Shown piece after piece: positions 1 through 10,787 of a stretch of 64,000 nt of DNA. Positions within the stretch are counted from its first letter, which is position 1. Each line of letters opens with the position of its first letter. The notes under the pieces were generated by a model. It searched no databases. It worked only from the letters and a program-made list of their open reading frames with translations, and was not told the origin of the DNA. A program made the translations under genes and the position numbers. The DNA is from Arthrinium phaeospermum (Eukaryota; Ascomycota; Sordariomycetes; Amphisphaeriales; Apiosporaceae). The stretch lies in contig QYRS01000010.1 of NCBI GenBank assembly GCA_006503535.1, forward strand, positions 744,001 through 808,000. The letters run 5' to 3'.

Positions 1-3000
1 TTTGGCTCCACCGCGCGCCTCCCAACCCCTCGCGCGCCCAAAAAGACACTACATCAGTTGCATGTAACCACGTACACCCAGTCACCTAACCTTAGATCAA
101 TCAAACAGAGCTTGCTTGGAGGTTCTTGAGCAAGTGCGGCTACAAAGAAAACCATTAGACTTCCAGCAATTTAGAGCGAGAGACGGAAAGAAAAAGAAAA
201 AACAACCGGGATGGCTGTACGTAGAGTCCAGACCGGAACACCGTTGACCATGCATTTGCAGCCAAGCGGAGACCCCGATACCTACCTATGCGTACGTACA
301 TACCACTACAAGGCACATCCGGAGCACTCGAATCAGATAAAGTAGACGAGACGCGTACAATCAGGGTGATTATATGACCCCCTGAGGATTGATGCCTCTC
401 GTAAATAGAGCTGGCCACGTGTCTGGCAATTCGGTGTGTTCTAGAATCAGTACATCCAACACACGTATTCCTGTCGTGTCTCACAAGGCATCCCTCCTCT
501 TCCCAACTTCCAGGCCAACATGGAAGGAAGGGGGGGACAGAAACATAAGCTTAAGAGGAAGTTGTGTTCCACCGAAGATGGCCGACTACCACCTCTCTGC
601 CGCTCGTAAGAGGTGGCACACCCATCTTACGTTCTCGCCGGCAATCAACAATCGCCGTACACTGAAGTAGATATCACGACAAGCCCCGAGGTTAACGTCG
701 ATGATGATGTAGAAATGAGATTCCCAAGTGCCCCTCCAGTTCCACATGACGGACTACCTACAGAAACCTGCACTTATTGCTAGTAATAGAGCTGTCAGCC
801 CATCGACCTGTCCACCGCACTTGTTAGTCCGTGGTAGATGCCTGCTGCTAGGTGTGCACTGGCTCACTGGACCGACCACTACTGTAGCCCGGTATGTGGT
901 GGGGAATGCCCCATGATTAGAGCCTGGGTGCTGCTGGGTTTAACAAACAGGGCAAATGGACGGGCCCCGCCAGGGCGTTCTGTCTCGACTTGACGCTCGC
1001 CAATCGCACCTTTTTATAGAAGGGGCACCCCTGTCTAGCACCTGCCGTAAGGGCGACATGTTCGATATTAGCGCCCTTCTAGCATCGATAGCCAGCCTCT
1101 TTGTGTGAATGCTGTCTTTTTTTTCTTCGGTGCCTCATTTTTTCTCTGCCCCTCCATGTCGGAGATGGTGGGCATGCCCACTCTCTCTTCCAGCCACGCA
1201 AGACAACGACACCGACACCGTCATGGGCTGCTTAAGTCCGTCCTCCCGGCACAGCAGCAACCGTGAGAACGTTACAAACTGTTGATTACTCGCGAGGATA
1301 GCGCTCGGCCGCTCGACCTGACAGGAGCCTCTCCGGTGGGCCGACACCCCTTTTGACTTTGACCAACCCTTCCTTAAAAAAGAAAGAAAAGGGCCAAGGC
1401 CGAAGAAAAAAAAACGAATAAAAAATCAAGGTTACTTTCTTCCTGTTCCTGTGCAGAAGATACAGAGTAAAATCAATCAATAGGAAGACCAGAGTTGTGG
1501 CACTGGTCAGGTTACCAATGCTTGTCCTTAGTGCCAAAGCATATCGCGGGTACATGGGTAGCGTTCTTTTGCATCCAACCTCGAGAGACATACGTGCATG
1601 TGCTCAGGAACAAACAATCCGTCCTGTTTTTTTGTCGTATGAAAGAGGAGTCTGTACCTGGCTGGTCAGGAGCATCAACCTTTAGTGGATGCGCAAAGCT
1701 GTAGGATAGTGGGCACCTCTTGGATGTACGCGCTTGCATGTATGGGATATTCAAGAATAGCACCCAAGGTCAATCAATGTATCAATTAGATAGAGCAGAG
1801 GAGTAGAGTAGGCTGGGCCGAATGTACCTACAGAAGGAAGGGACACGGAACATTGAAGGATTGATTAGTTGCGAAACCAGGCACACACAAGTTCGTATCG
1901 TTGCTGTAATAGGGCCTTGTCAATGACTTGACACACCACCAATAACAGCGATACCCTCCATCCCTACCTCGCCCATCCTTCCAGCCAAGCGGCGCGCGGT
2001 AGGTGGTAATGCCCCTGTCGCGGGTTTCCTGTGAAAGTACTCGGGCTTTATGCCATCAGAAGGGGGACAGAGAGTCAGGTCAGTTCGAATGGGGGAAGGG
2101 CAATAAGTCATCATCATTGACCCATTCTCTCTCATCACATTTGCCCCGGCCTCTCCTTTGGACAAAACTCCCTCTCTTCCACTCTCTCCTCCCCCCTTGC
2201 CACACATTCCGGTTCGGCTACAGCTACAGACCCCGATTTCGATTTTCATCCCATCAGCTTTGGTCCTCAGTTTCGACAATCTCCATTGCATTCAATCACA
2301 GCATCCCCCGGCTAGCCTTGAGGACATCCAGCTGCTGCTGCTACACCGAAGAACCGTCGTCCCGCAATAGCACGCATGGCCCTCGGTAGAATTCATTTAT
2401 CGTGATCGCCCGAGCTCCCCCCCGTCCATTTCTGGATCCTGCCCCTCCGGTGGTTGGTTCTTTAGTCTCTCGAAGGACCGAGCTTTTCCTACCGCTGGAC
2501 GAACCAGCGCTTGCTTCTCGTCGTTTGCTTTGCGATGAGATCCCGTGTGTAGGCTCTAAGGTCTAAATAATACCAAGGCATTATTGGGCTGGCCACAGTC
2601 TTTTTTATTTTCCTCGACACCATTTTAACTCTATCCATTTCGAACGTCGCGCAAAGCCTCTAGCTGTACGGTTTTCCCACCTCCTCCTGGCTCGCCTCTC
2701 CCGGTCGCCAGTAGTGTCTTAGTGCCCGCCCAGTAGTAGAGATACTTCGTCATTCAGCTCAGCCCGCGCGCCCGTTCCTTTCCCCCACCAAAAGGCCCGG
2801 AAAAGAGCAAGAAACGAAACTGCGCCTGTCAATCATCACAGCCATCCCCTCCAATCGTTAATAAGGCATTTTTGGGTGGAAAAGCGAAGACTATCGGATG
2901 ACTTGAAACGGCTTATTTTACTATTTCTCCCATCATCCCCCTTCCCCCCCATTCTCCGCCTTCCATTCTCAACTCCGCCTCTTCTCAGGCTGTGTCGCAT

Positions 3001-3148
3001 TCCATCACATCACCCCTCCGATCCCCACTGTGGCCTTTTAACAAGCAACGTCCTAAGCTGCATACCGACTCGCGACGACACTTGCCACACACATACCCCT
3101 CTAAACGCCGATAACCTGTAGCCGTTCTCATTAGATCGCCCGCAAGTT
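1..3148. other. Gene-free upstream region and probable long leader of the C2H2 factor
   Basis: I see no supported gene before 3149. The open frames here are short, mutually overlapping and without recognisable domains. From about 2100 to 3148 the + strand is strongly pyrimidine-rich with many C and T runs, as is typical of promoters and long 5' leaders of filamentous-fungal regulators. The region probably holds the promoter and leader of the zinc-finger gene. Transcript data would be needed to place the start. Confidence 0.5.
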
Positions 3149-5186
3149 ATGGCGGCAACATTCAGGCCGGTCAATATCGAAGTGAAACGGGAGGACAGCA
3201 CCATGGCGCCATCCCCGACGACCCCAACGCCGACCAAGGCAACGTTTAGTCAACGTCCCTTGCCGACATCGCCATTTCCCCAGGCCGTCCAGATCCCCGA
3301 GAGCATCGATGAGAAAAAGGTACCGCATCGCGAGAACTCGCAACAGTCCAGGAAATCTCGAGGCGATTCGGAAGATGTTGGCATGGAGGATTCGGACGGA
3401 GAGGGCCACGGCGACGACGGGGCTGGATCCGATGACGAAAGTGTTAACGCCGATGGGACGAAATCGAATAAGAAGAAGAAGTCGCAGAGATTCTACTGCA
3501 CCGACTACCCACCCTGCAACCTTAGCTTCACAAGAAGCGAGCACTTGGCAAGGCATATACGGTAAGCACGCTCGCCGTTGCCATCCCATGCCCTCAATGT
3601 ACTAACTTGCAGCAAGAAAACATACGGGCGAACGCCCATTCCAATGTCACTGCTCGAGGCGGTTTTCGCGTTTGGACAACCTGCGCCAACACGCCCAAAC
3701 GGTTCACGTTAACGAAGACATCCCCATGGATTCTTTAGCCGCCACAGGCACTCGATTCCAACGGCAGATCCGGACAGACCGGGTCCGTCAGCCAGGCAGA
3801 GCTCGTGCCTCTACGGCAGGAAGCATGGCTGGTCCAAACCGGGGCCACGGAAAATCGCTCTCTACCTCGAGCATCGGTTCCATGGGGTCTAATCTAAGCA
3901 GTCGTGAAGATGCTCGGCGACGGCCGCCACCCCTGGTGATGGCCGATCCGCGGTCACGGTTATCACTCGAGTCCTACCACAGTGCCGGTGGTGACAGTCA
4001 ATACTCCTATCGAGCCGTGTCTCCTAGTGATTTCAGCACGCCTACTTCCGCAACCTTCTCGACAGGTCAGAGCAGCCCGAGGTGGTCTGGGATCGCCTCG
4101 CCAACCTCGTCTCATTCTCGATCTCAGAGTATGTACACTGGCTCGCGAACCCCCGGACGGCGCCTCAGTGTTCCGTCGGGCGGCAATCCCTTCCAGTCTC
4201 CTCATGGTGCGAGTATCGGGCGGCCCTTGTTCGGTCACTCGCCGATCAGTGCCACAAACCAAGGTGCCTTCTCTCCCGTGGCCAGCACTTTAGGGTCGCC
4301 AACATCTTCTGTATTTTCGCGACGGGACTCTGTGTCGAACGCTGCCGATGAAGCTTGGCGTCGTCGGACTTGGCACCCCGACTCCAGCAACTTCAATTCC
4401 ACCAACACAAGCAGCCGCCTGAGTCAAGTCATTACGCCGTCTCAGTTCCAAAGTCCTGTCACCGGGCCCGTAACGGTTGCCAACCCTGCGCCGCAGAACT
4501 CCGGAATCCGCTTGCCCGGTATCGAGTCTTTTGATCCCCTGCCACAACGACCGACATCGCCCCTGAGACGCAACCCCTCGCCGATGATGATTGATTCTGA
4601 GTCTTCGCATCCACCGGCGCTCCTCCCGGCTGCAGAGAATTCATCTGAGGGCAGGCGGGGGACTGCTAATTGGGACATGGGGCTCCATCGAGGTCTCACG
4701 CGGCTTGATATCGCCTCTAACACGACGCCGCCGCGCGACGGTGCTGGAACTTGGGCTCAGGAAGTACACCAAGCTGTCGAGGCCGAAGCCGACAGAGTCA
4801 GACTGAACCCACCGACAGTTCGCTTCAACGATAATGTTATCATTGAAAATGGACATCCAGGCCCTAGTGGTGGCAACAGAGCCTTCCACCAACACACCAT
4901 GTCAGCACCATCCTTCACTCATAATAGAGAGGGGAAGCGCCATGGATGGTATAACGGTCCCGTCATCCACAATGAAGGCCCCCCTGAGAAGATTGCCCGA
5001 GTCGAACGGGTCGGGCGTATGGTTCACCCCAATATCAGTCACTTCGCGGGGTTTCCGGCCAGACAGCCCCCGGTGCCTCAGCAGCCAGCCCCGGCCAATA
5101 ACTCCACCGACAAGGACAACATGCTTCGCCTCCAAGCACTTGTAGCAGTTGCCACAAGCGAAACCAATGCCACCGCTGCCTACTAG
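3149..5186 (+). CDS. C2H2 zinc-finger transcription factor (two tandem fingers)
   Basis: Two exons, 3149-3561 and 3617-5186, give 660 aa. Residues 75-112 are acidic then lysine-rich (a likely nuclear signal). Two fingers follow at about 115-168. Finger 1 is C117-x5-C123-x12-H136-x3-H140 and finger 2 is C148-x-C150-x12-H163-x4-H168, joined by a TGERPF linker. The single-residue C-x-C spacing in finger 2 fits the fungal Adr1/Usv1/Rsf2-like nuclear regulators. The remaining 490 residues are Ser/Pro/Gln-rich and probably disordered, suiting an activation or repression region. The 55-nt intron falls exactly in the linker between fingers. Frame requires an AAG acceptor at 3614-3616, because the CAG four bases earlier would shift the frame. 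The target genes cannot be read from sequence. The family call is firm; the exact orthologue is not. Confidence 0.9.
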
Positions 5187-6756
5187 AAGTCCTTTTCGGC
5201 CTCCTTTTTCACCCGAACTCAAACACAACTCGCTACGGTCGGAATTGTCCCGGCATCGCTTTTCATTTATCCTTACACTTGCGGTCCTGCATTTCATGAC
5301 AACATGTCTCACGAACGTTTCCCGACTTATGACAACCATATCCCCTATCATGACGCCTCTATCTGCATTTCAGGATGGCTTGGCTTGCTTCGAGTATTTG
5401 CAACGGTGTTCCGGCGTTTTTTCTTCTTCTTCTTTTTGTTATCGGGTATACGAATCACCTACATTCGCTGCTTGGTTCAGATCCTCTCACCTCTTATCTG
5501 GGCATACGAATCCGATCCCGCCGTATAACTTTGATGATTTCATACCAATGCATCCATCAGCCGCGGCGGATGGTCTGAATTTTCAGCGCCTTAGACGTCT
5601 TGATCGACGGTATTGCTTTATCGTCGCACGAATTTCCTTTTTGATGATTGATGAACAACCCAGATACCCATTCATTCTAAGATGGGGGTATTCCAAGACG
5701 AAGGGATATAATTGGTGGTCTTTTGATTTATACCCACTGCATGGTTTTTCAGACAGGCTCGCATAGTATATATGTATATATGCGATGCCTCGTGGATGGA
5801 TTGGCTTGGCTGGTTATACAGGGCCTCAAGGGTTTTGAACTAGTTGGCTGCTCCCCGATATTTGATGATTGATACCCTGAGTTTATTTTCCCCTTTAGCG
5901 GAATCGTTTGCCTTGTGGCCATCGGGTTAGGGTGCTTGTTCTTTCCCCGGTACGTTCGTATCTACTCATATCTGGGGACAGCCCAAGGATTTGTTGAACA
6001 CGAGCGATAGATAGACAACACTAGCTTCCTTTTTTAATGAGCAAATGTCAAACACGAAAGCCCTCGAAAGATTCCGATATGATCGTGATTTGTCTTTATT
6101 TGTGAAATTCATTGGCGAGAGGCTCGAGATTCATCACATTGATGACTGATAAGTTAGAGGTCGCTAGATTGCACTGTCGAACTAAGCAACAGAACATGGC
6201 ACGTAATCTTATACATGGCATAGTTGATCCAGCCAAGAGGGCATGTTAAGCTATTGTCAGACATAGCGAGTGTATGAAGAAGGATGAGTATCTCCGATAC
6301 GTATGTAGAGAGATGCTATCTCGTTATGATAACCTACCTACGTGTAGGTGCAGGGGACACATAAAACATTAGTATCGTTCGTGATATCAAATGAAGCCTT
6401 TTTTTTTCATGAACCGCTGGGAAGACACTTTGAATCGGGGGGAAGCTCAACATCAAAATGAAATAGGTGGCATCCATGGGAGCAACGCGAACCTTCGGCT
6501 GTACGGGACCCACGGGAAAAGAGATCTTGGATATGCCAGAACTTTACTGTGTGAAGCAGCAACTGATTTTGGTAAACAAACGAAGAAGGCGCGACTGTAC
6601 TGGTCCCGCTTTCACAAGTTCCAAGGCCTTACTGCTACTTTATGTTACATAAACCAAATTCTCACTTCCCAGTGACCGTCTGGTCATGTTCGTTGTACCG
6701 TGCGGGAACCACCAGACCAGGCCCATGACAACAATCTTGCCACATACTTAGCCATC
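5187..6756. other. Intergenic region, 3' UTR of the zinc-finger gene and promoter of the next gene
   Basis: AT-rich sequence with T-runs just after the stop (for example TTC repeats near 5421-5437), as expected of a 3' UTR. No domain-bearing frame is visible. A 205-codon open frame at 5149-5766 overlaps the end of the zinc-finger gene and resembles nothing I know. Confidence 0.5.
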
Positions 6757-8127
6757 ATGGACTTCCCTTCAGAAACTGAACTCCCCAATCGCAATGTGCC
6801 CGGTAGCGAAGGCCAGTCTGAGACAAGCATGGCAGACAACAATGGCCAGGAGATGTCAGATTCCACTTCCAAAAGCGAAAGCGACGAGATACTGAGTCCG
6901 GGTTCTGGTTCCTTCTCGGAAGAGGCAGCAGGCCACCAAGCACCTCGGGTGGTCCTTGGTACACCCATAGATGAGATGTACGAGAACCTCATAAACGAGA
7001 TTGAGTCCGATGTGAACGCGATAGTCAAGCTACCAAAGCGCTTGCTGCATTTGCTGATATCACCTAGACCGGCGATTCCTACAACAGAGACTGCAGCAGA
7101 CAGTGCTGCAAAGACTGCTGCGCCAACCACCATGAAAACCAAGCTTCCCGATTGCCTCAAACCAAAAAAGTCCCGCGTGGAAAAGCCGAAAGCAAAGAAA
7201 AGAGCCAAGAGGAGTGAGAGGAAAGTGCAAGCCATACAAGCATGGGCGGAAGCCCAACTAACAGATCCCGACAGCGACACCGACGAGACCGAATCTCCTA
7301 CCTTTGAGAATCGGGACGAGCGGGCGGCTGTGCAGAGAGCCGGTAGGCTCATGAACCCCGAGAGTATGCACACGCGACCCAGACTTGTCTTCTGGACTGA
7401 CGGCTCCGCCCAAGAACGCCCTGCACAAATGACTGCTTTCGGATCGGCTGTTACTTATAAGCGACCATTTGGCAACGACCAGCAGTGGGTTGACTTCGCC
7501 TACAAAATCTTCGGAGCAGGTAAAGTGCTCAATACCGAGTTGTTCGCCATTGCAATGGCCCTCCGGATTACCAGTCAGGAGGCCCAGCTTTACCCCGATC
7601 GCTCGGCTTTCTTGCAGGAGCCCGGTGTTTCTGAAGGCGAAGAAGTCTTACCGAAAGTCTACATACTCACAGACTGGGCCGACGGCCTGACCTTGATCAA
7701 ACGCTCTATCGATGGGGCCCCAGTGAAAGATGAGATAAGCGCCGCAATTATGCAGATCATCCAACAGGCTCTGGAGAGCCTCGGACGCCTGGGCGTGCTG
7801 GTTCGACTCTGCTGGGTCCCCGGGCACGTCGACTTGGAAGGCAACACGCGTGCGGACCTGCTGGCAGGAGCAGCCAGGAAATGCCATCGCGTTGACTCTC
7901 CCCATCCCCGGAATTCCAGCGAGTCCTTTGAGGCCTTTCTGATAAGTCCCGAGAGAAACATCCCAGTAGTAGAGGGCGGTTCTTCTGATGGCTTGCGTGA
8001 ATCGAGTGACTGGGATGAATTCCAAAGCTTTTGGATGGCACACCGAAAGAGCGGAAAAGTGTCCCGGGCGAAGAGACGGGCGAGGAGAGTTTCGACTACG
8101 AAGGCTGGGCAAGGATCGGAAGGATGA
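6757..8127 (+). CDS. Stand-alone RNase H-fold protein
   Basis: Single exon, 456 aa from the first in-frame ATG (6757; the frame is open from about 6700 but only with a GTG). Residues 1-200 are acidic, Ser-rich and then Lys/Arg-rich, probably disordered. Residues about 208-375 form an RNase HI domain with all four acidic residues: D215 in TDGS, E261 in the N-T-E-L helix, D306 in TDWAD, and D367 in GNTRAD. H357 sits in WVPGH. RNase HI cuts the RNA strand of RNA/DNA hybrids. The usual TDS at the third acid is TDW here. No reverse transcriptase, integrase or flanking repeat is present, so this is a cellular or domesticated gene rather than a transposon body. Substrate and biological role are unknown. 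Fungi carry many such orphan RNase H-like genes, often derived from non-LTR elements. Confidence 0.8.
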   Translation: MDFPSETELPNRNVPGSEGQSETSMADNNGQEMSDSTSKSESDEILSPGSGSFSEEAAGHQAPRVVLGTPIDEMYENLINEIESDVNAIVKLPKRLLHLLISPRPAIPTTETAADSAAKTAAPTTMKTKLPDCLKPKKSRVEKPKAKKRAKRSERKVQAIQAWAEAQLTDPDSDTDETESPTFENRDERAAVQRAGRLMNPESMHTRPRLVFWTDGSAQERPAQMTAFGSAVTYKRPFGNDQQWVDFAYKIFGAGKVLNTELFAIAMALRITSQEAQLYPDRSAFLQEPGVSEGEEVLPKVYILTDWADGLTLIKRSIDGAPVKDEISAAIMQIIQQALESLGRLGVLVRLCWVPGHVDLEGNTRADLLAGAARKCHRVDSPHPRNSSESFEAFLISPERNIPVVEGGSSDGLRESSDWDEFQSFWMAHRKSGKVSRAKRRARRVSTTKAGQGSEG

Positions 8128-8385
8128 TGGACGTGATGGGACTGCCGGGTTCCTCTCCTGAAACTTAATTCAGGAATGGAAGAGAGAAACGAACGAGATG
8201 GGTGAATGATATTGGACTCTACCCCGCCAAGTTGCGTCACGCCTCATTCGGCAGGTACTTCATGGGTGGCACGGTGGTTGAAAGTGGAAGCGATTTCTGA
8301 TCGCCCCTTTGATAGAAACATTACTTAAACTTTAGGTACTTTCCCTGAATGACCAAATAGAAGATTCATCGAGCAACATTCCAAC

Positions 8386-9454
8386 ATGAGTTTTTCCAGC
8401 GATCTTGTTCCAGGTTTGAGCGTGGCTTTGAGAACCGTTGGCATCTTGGTGATCAGTTACTATCTGTACAGTGCAGCTAGTTTTGTTGCCCTGTACCTAA
8501 AACCATCCAAATTGCCACGCTATCTGCACGACACCGATGGCAGGCCTGCATGGGCCCTCGTCACAGGAAGTACCAGTGGGATAGGCAAGAGTCTCGTATA
8601 CGAGCTGGCCGAGATGGGTTTCAACATTGTTGTGCATGGGAGGAACGAAGAGAAGTGTGCCAAACTTGTCGAAAGCTTGCGGGTGTCGTTCCCAGCACGG
8701 GAGTTTCGCGTACTGATCGCAGACGCCGAGCGAGTCGCCTGCGGTAACTGCCATCAGAACGATGCGGCCGCGAGGGGCGTGAAAAGCGTCGACTTCGACG
8801 CCCTCGTTTCGTCGCTCGAGGACCTCAACCTGACGGTGCTCGTCAACAATGCCGGCGGCGGTCCTCGGGATCCCACCTTCGCGACCCTCGACTACTTCCC
8901 GGAGCAGCAGGTCACGTCAACTGTCTGTCTGAACCTGTTCTTCCCGATGCACCTCATGAACCGGTTGATCCCGCTTCTGAAGAGAAACAGCCCTGCGCTG
9001 ATAATCAACATTGGCTCGCTGTCTGACATTGGAATCCCGTACCTCGCACCCTATTCGGCAAGCAAAGTATCACTGTTAGTTATAAATCAACCAGTGGGGT
9101 GCTTACCCGTAAGAACTCTGCTGATCCTTTGAGCTCTCCAGAATGAGCCTCTCGACCGTTGTGGCGCGCGAGATGCACATCGAGGGCCACGACGTGGAAG
9201 TCCTGGGCGTTCGGGTAGGAGCCGTGACGGACGTGTCGCACACCTCGGCCGCCGCCTCGTTTGCCATGCCGCAGGCGAAGACGATGGCGAAGGCGGCGCT
9301 GTCGCGGGTCGGCTGCGGCCGGTCAAACGTCATCGGATATCTCCCGCACGCACTCCAGGCGTGCTCTTTGGGATGGCTGCCGGGTTGGGCGGCGGAGAGG
9401 TTGATCGAAAAGGTCGCGGTGCAACAGAGGGACGAGGAAAGGAGACAGAAGTGA
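8386..9454 (+). CDS. Membrane-associated short-chain dehydrogenase/reductase
   Basis: Exons 8386-9074 and 9142-9454 give 333 aa. A hydrophobic segment at about 13-40 probably anchors the enzyme, as in the ER family containing very-long-chain 3-oxoacyl-CoA reductase (Ifa38/HSD17B12). The nucleotide-binding motif TGSTSGIG lies at 60-67 and an NNAGGG motif follows. The catalytic set is S211, Y223 and K227 (YSASK). The intron splits the codon directly after the catalytic YSASK segment, and joining restores a normal helix. An insertion of about 15 residues before the NNAG strand is rich in Ala/Cys/His and may be lineage-specific. It oxidises or reduces a hydroxyl/keto substrate with NAD(P)(H); the substrate is not predictable. 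True fatty-acid-elongation reductase is possible but unproven. Confidence 0.87.
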
Positions 9455-9916
9455 AACACCGCCGTGGAATCGAGGCTGGCGAGGGTTTACGCCCCGTTTC
9501 TGGGCGTTGTACAGGTGAACATACACTTTGCACATGAACCAAGTGGAGGAGGACGGGGCATTCTTGTAAGCTGATTAGGTAGGTACTTACATAGCTAGGA
9601 GTTTCCATTGTGTAGCTGGAGCCTTAGTAAAACAGCACGCCAATGAAAGGGCTTGCCGCAGGCAGGCACCTGTTTACGGCGCTACATTGTGCATCTGCCG
9701 TATATGACAATTCAGCTTGCCTCGGGTAGCGCCTTCCAATTCATGTCGTACGGAACGCCCTGGTGAGACTTGGCCAGAGATTGGTTAGTATGACGGGCGT
9801 GTTTTACATGATGTCAATACAGCACCTTGATCTAGACCCATGCATAACTCACCCTCGACATAAATATCGAAGTATCAGGCCGATATCATTCTGCGTTCTT
9901 CTTCTCCTTCTCACGC
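9455..9916. other. Intergenic, promoter of the DUF2278 gene
   Basis: No coding frame with recognisable content. The last 60 bases before 9917 are CT-rich, as is usual near fungal transcription starts. Confidence 0.4.
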
Positions 9917-10663
9917 ATGGTTCTGCTTCGTCTGCGTTCTGTACCCACATCACACCTGTTACGACCATACCGTCATTATTCCACAATGCCCATCTCGAGA
10001 TACGGAGTCTGGCGAGGCACGGCAACCAAATGGGAGCCCACCGAGCAAGACAACGACCATGGCCACATCACCTTCACTGACGGCCAAGATTCGGACCTCG
10101 ACTGCGCCGTCGACGTCAAGTCCAAGGACCGTGACTCTCGCCTCGTCTTCTGGGACGTCGCCTCCTTCGACAAGGACCACCCCCTAGCCCAGAAGCTGGC
10201 CCAGCTGCAGCCGGGCTACCACGCCATCGAAGACCACAGCGCCCAGGGCCTGGGGCTCGACTACTACCGCAGCCAGCTCGTCAAGCCGCAGCAGGGCCGC
10301 CTCCTCCCCTACCATGAGAACGGCCCCGACAACGACATCCTCGACTTCCTGTACCCGATCCTCAACGCCGCCGTCGATCAGGGGGCCGACATGTACCTGT
10401 TCGGGAGCAAGTACGACGGCAGCGACGGCGACGGCATCCACGACATCCACATGAACCAAGGAGACGCCGGTCACTTCGCCAACGAAAACGGGGTATACCA
10501 GGATGGAGGCATGATCTTCAACTTTAAGGAAGGCACCGGTGAGATGGAGGGTTGGCAAGGTGTGTTCTTGGCGTTCGCTACTCAGGCTACCCAGACAGAC
10601 TCGAAGGGCGATGCGATAGGACCGACGTTTGCACAGATCCTTGGCACTTCTTCCAAAGCCTAA
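9917..10663 (+). CDS. DUF2278 (YukJ-like) family protein with two in-frame starts
   Basis: Intronless frame of 248 aa from the ATG at 9917, or 225 aa from a second in-frame ATG at 9986. The core from residue 24 (MPISRYGVW) to the end matches the DUF2278 family known from Bacillus YukJ and common in fungi. It shows the conserved YGVW-type opening, an H-Y-x-I-ED core, an N-DILD segment and a GIHDIHMNQG motif. Function is unknown across the family. The first 23 residues contain five Arg, no acidic residue and several Leu/Val, resembling a mitochondrial presequence. The short form would be cytosolic. The gene sits tail-to-tail with the MFS exporter (124 bp between stops). Confidence 0.85.
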   Translation: MVLLRLRSVPTSHLLRPYRHYSTMPISRYGVWRGTATKWEPTEQDNDHGHITFTDGQDSDLDCAVDVKSKDRDSRLVFWDVASFDKDHPLAQKLAQLQPGYHAIEDHSAQGLGLDYYRSQLVKPQQGRLLPYHENGPDNDILDFLYPILNAAVDQGADMYLFGSKYDGSDGDGIHDIHMNQGDAGHFANENGVYQDGGMIFNFKEGTGEMEGWQGVFLAFATQATQTDSKGDAIGPTFAQILGTSSKA

Positions 10664-10787
10664 CTTGAATCGTTGGCAGCCCCATTGGGGGACCAGATGA
10701 GATATGAGGAACTACGGTGGTAGTATATGTCCTCCGCAGTAGTCTGGTACTTTGACAGATAGGGTTTACACAATACCTAATAGATTC

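Noticed and set aside
5149..5766. 205-codon plus-strand frame after the zinc-finger gene
   Set aside because: It overlaps the end of the real coding exon, has no domain, and lies in T-rich sequence typical of a 3' UTR.
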